Shown here in pieces: positions 13,316 through 13,368 of a DNA stretch of 13,368 nucleotides. How positions within the stretch are numbered: the stretch's first letter is position 1; each line of letters starts with the position of its first letter. This stretch comes from WLNJ01 sp037131165. Lineage in GTDB: Bacteria > Actinomycetota > Thermoleophilia > Solirubrobacterales > Solirubrobacteraceae. The translations under genes and the position numbers were made by a program. Where the stretch lies: positions 1 through 13,368 of the forward strand of contig JBAXRO010000053.1 of assembly GCA_037131165.1 (NCBI GenBank). Direction: 5' to 3'. The notes beneath the pieces were generated by a model. The model searched no databases. It was given only the letters and a program-made list of their open reading frames with translations, and was not told where the DNA came from.

Positions 13316-13368
13316 AGCAAAAAGGATCTATGCCGCCACAATATGAATGTGTGTTTTACAATTAATCG
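13316..13368. other. AT-rich tail adjoining the broken 5' end of bioA
   Basis: These last 53 bases hold 19 G or C (about 36%), against roughly two-thirds in the rest of the window. They do not continue bioA homology. No gene or terminal repeat can be identified; the stretch may be the edge of an inserted element, a rearrangement or a chimeric sequence end. Confidence 0.6.

Noticed and set aside
13330..13365. Tiny complete reading frame of 11 codons with an AAGGA-like site in the AT-rich tail
   Set aside because: Too short to mean anything and located in sequence of doubtful origin at the window end; chance is the simplest explanation.
1..13368. CRISPR arrays, tRNA/rRNA genes, insertion sequences, attachment sites
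   Set aside because: No regularly spaced direct repeats, no cloverleaf or rRNA-like segment, no transposase or integrase frame and no terminal inverted repeats were seen on either strand.

Overview
Organism. This is a GC-rich (roughly two-thirds G+C), densely coded chromosomal fragment with GTG/CTG starts, weak or absent Shine-Dalgarno sequences and probable leaderless transcripts. Together with a MeaB GTPase, two acyl-CoA dehydrogenases, a thiolase, a secreted RHS-style protein and two toxin-antitoxin pairs, this suggests a high-GC actinobacterium, possibly of the Thermoleophilia/Solirubrobacterales type. That placement is inference; there is no rRNA or marker gene to settle it. Both ends are incomplete: meaB is cut by the left edge, and bioA on the right runs into a short AT-rich tail.

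Layout. 2-526 (+) is the C-terminal half of a MeaB/ArgK GTPase, facing an acyl-CoA dehydrogenase (593-1741, -). A RHH antitoxin plus PIN toxin pair (1837-2486, +) follows, then a cluster of three GC hairpins and an M17 leucyl aminopeptidase (2597-4042, -). A good sigma70-type promoter at 4133-4161 drives a large secreted protein (4200-7034, +). That protein has a signal peptide, an RHS-like N-terminal region, Ig-like domains and an unrecognised cysteine-containing C-terminal domain. It overlaps by ATGA a small two-TM protein (7031-7297, +). A VOC/glyoxalase-like gene (7416-7820, -) and a thiolase (7906-9081, +) are divergent. The thiolase is followed by a perfect 10-bp stem hairpin, a HAD-IB phosphatase with a C-terminal membrane anchor (9146-10021, +) and a second acyl-CoA dehydrogenase (10145-11287, +). 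The latter shares a CTAG stop tetranucleotide with a convergent HEPN toxin gene (11284-11685, -), which overlaps its HTH-MNT nucleotidyltransferase partner (11678-12271, -). bioA (12305-13315, -) lies just upstream of that pair and lacks its first ~83 codons.

How the genes work together. MeaB, two acyl-CoA dehydrogenases and a thiolase point to fatty-acid, branched-chain or propionate catabolism spread over the region rather than one operon. The remaining interest is in accessory cassettes between these genes: two toxin-antitoxin modules, each with a 6-5-6 inverted repeat at its promoter, and a candidate secreted polymorphic-toxin-like protein with a small membrane partner gene. The last pair is the best candidate for something undescribed; its function cannot be proven from sequence alone.
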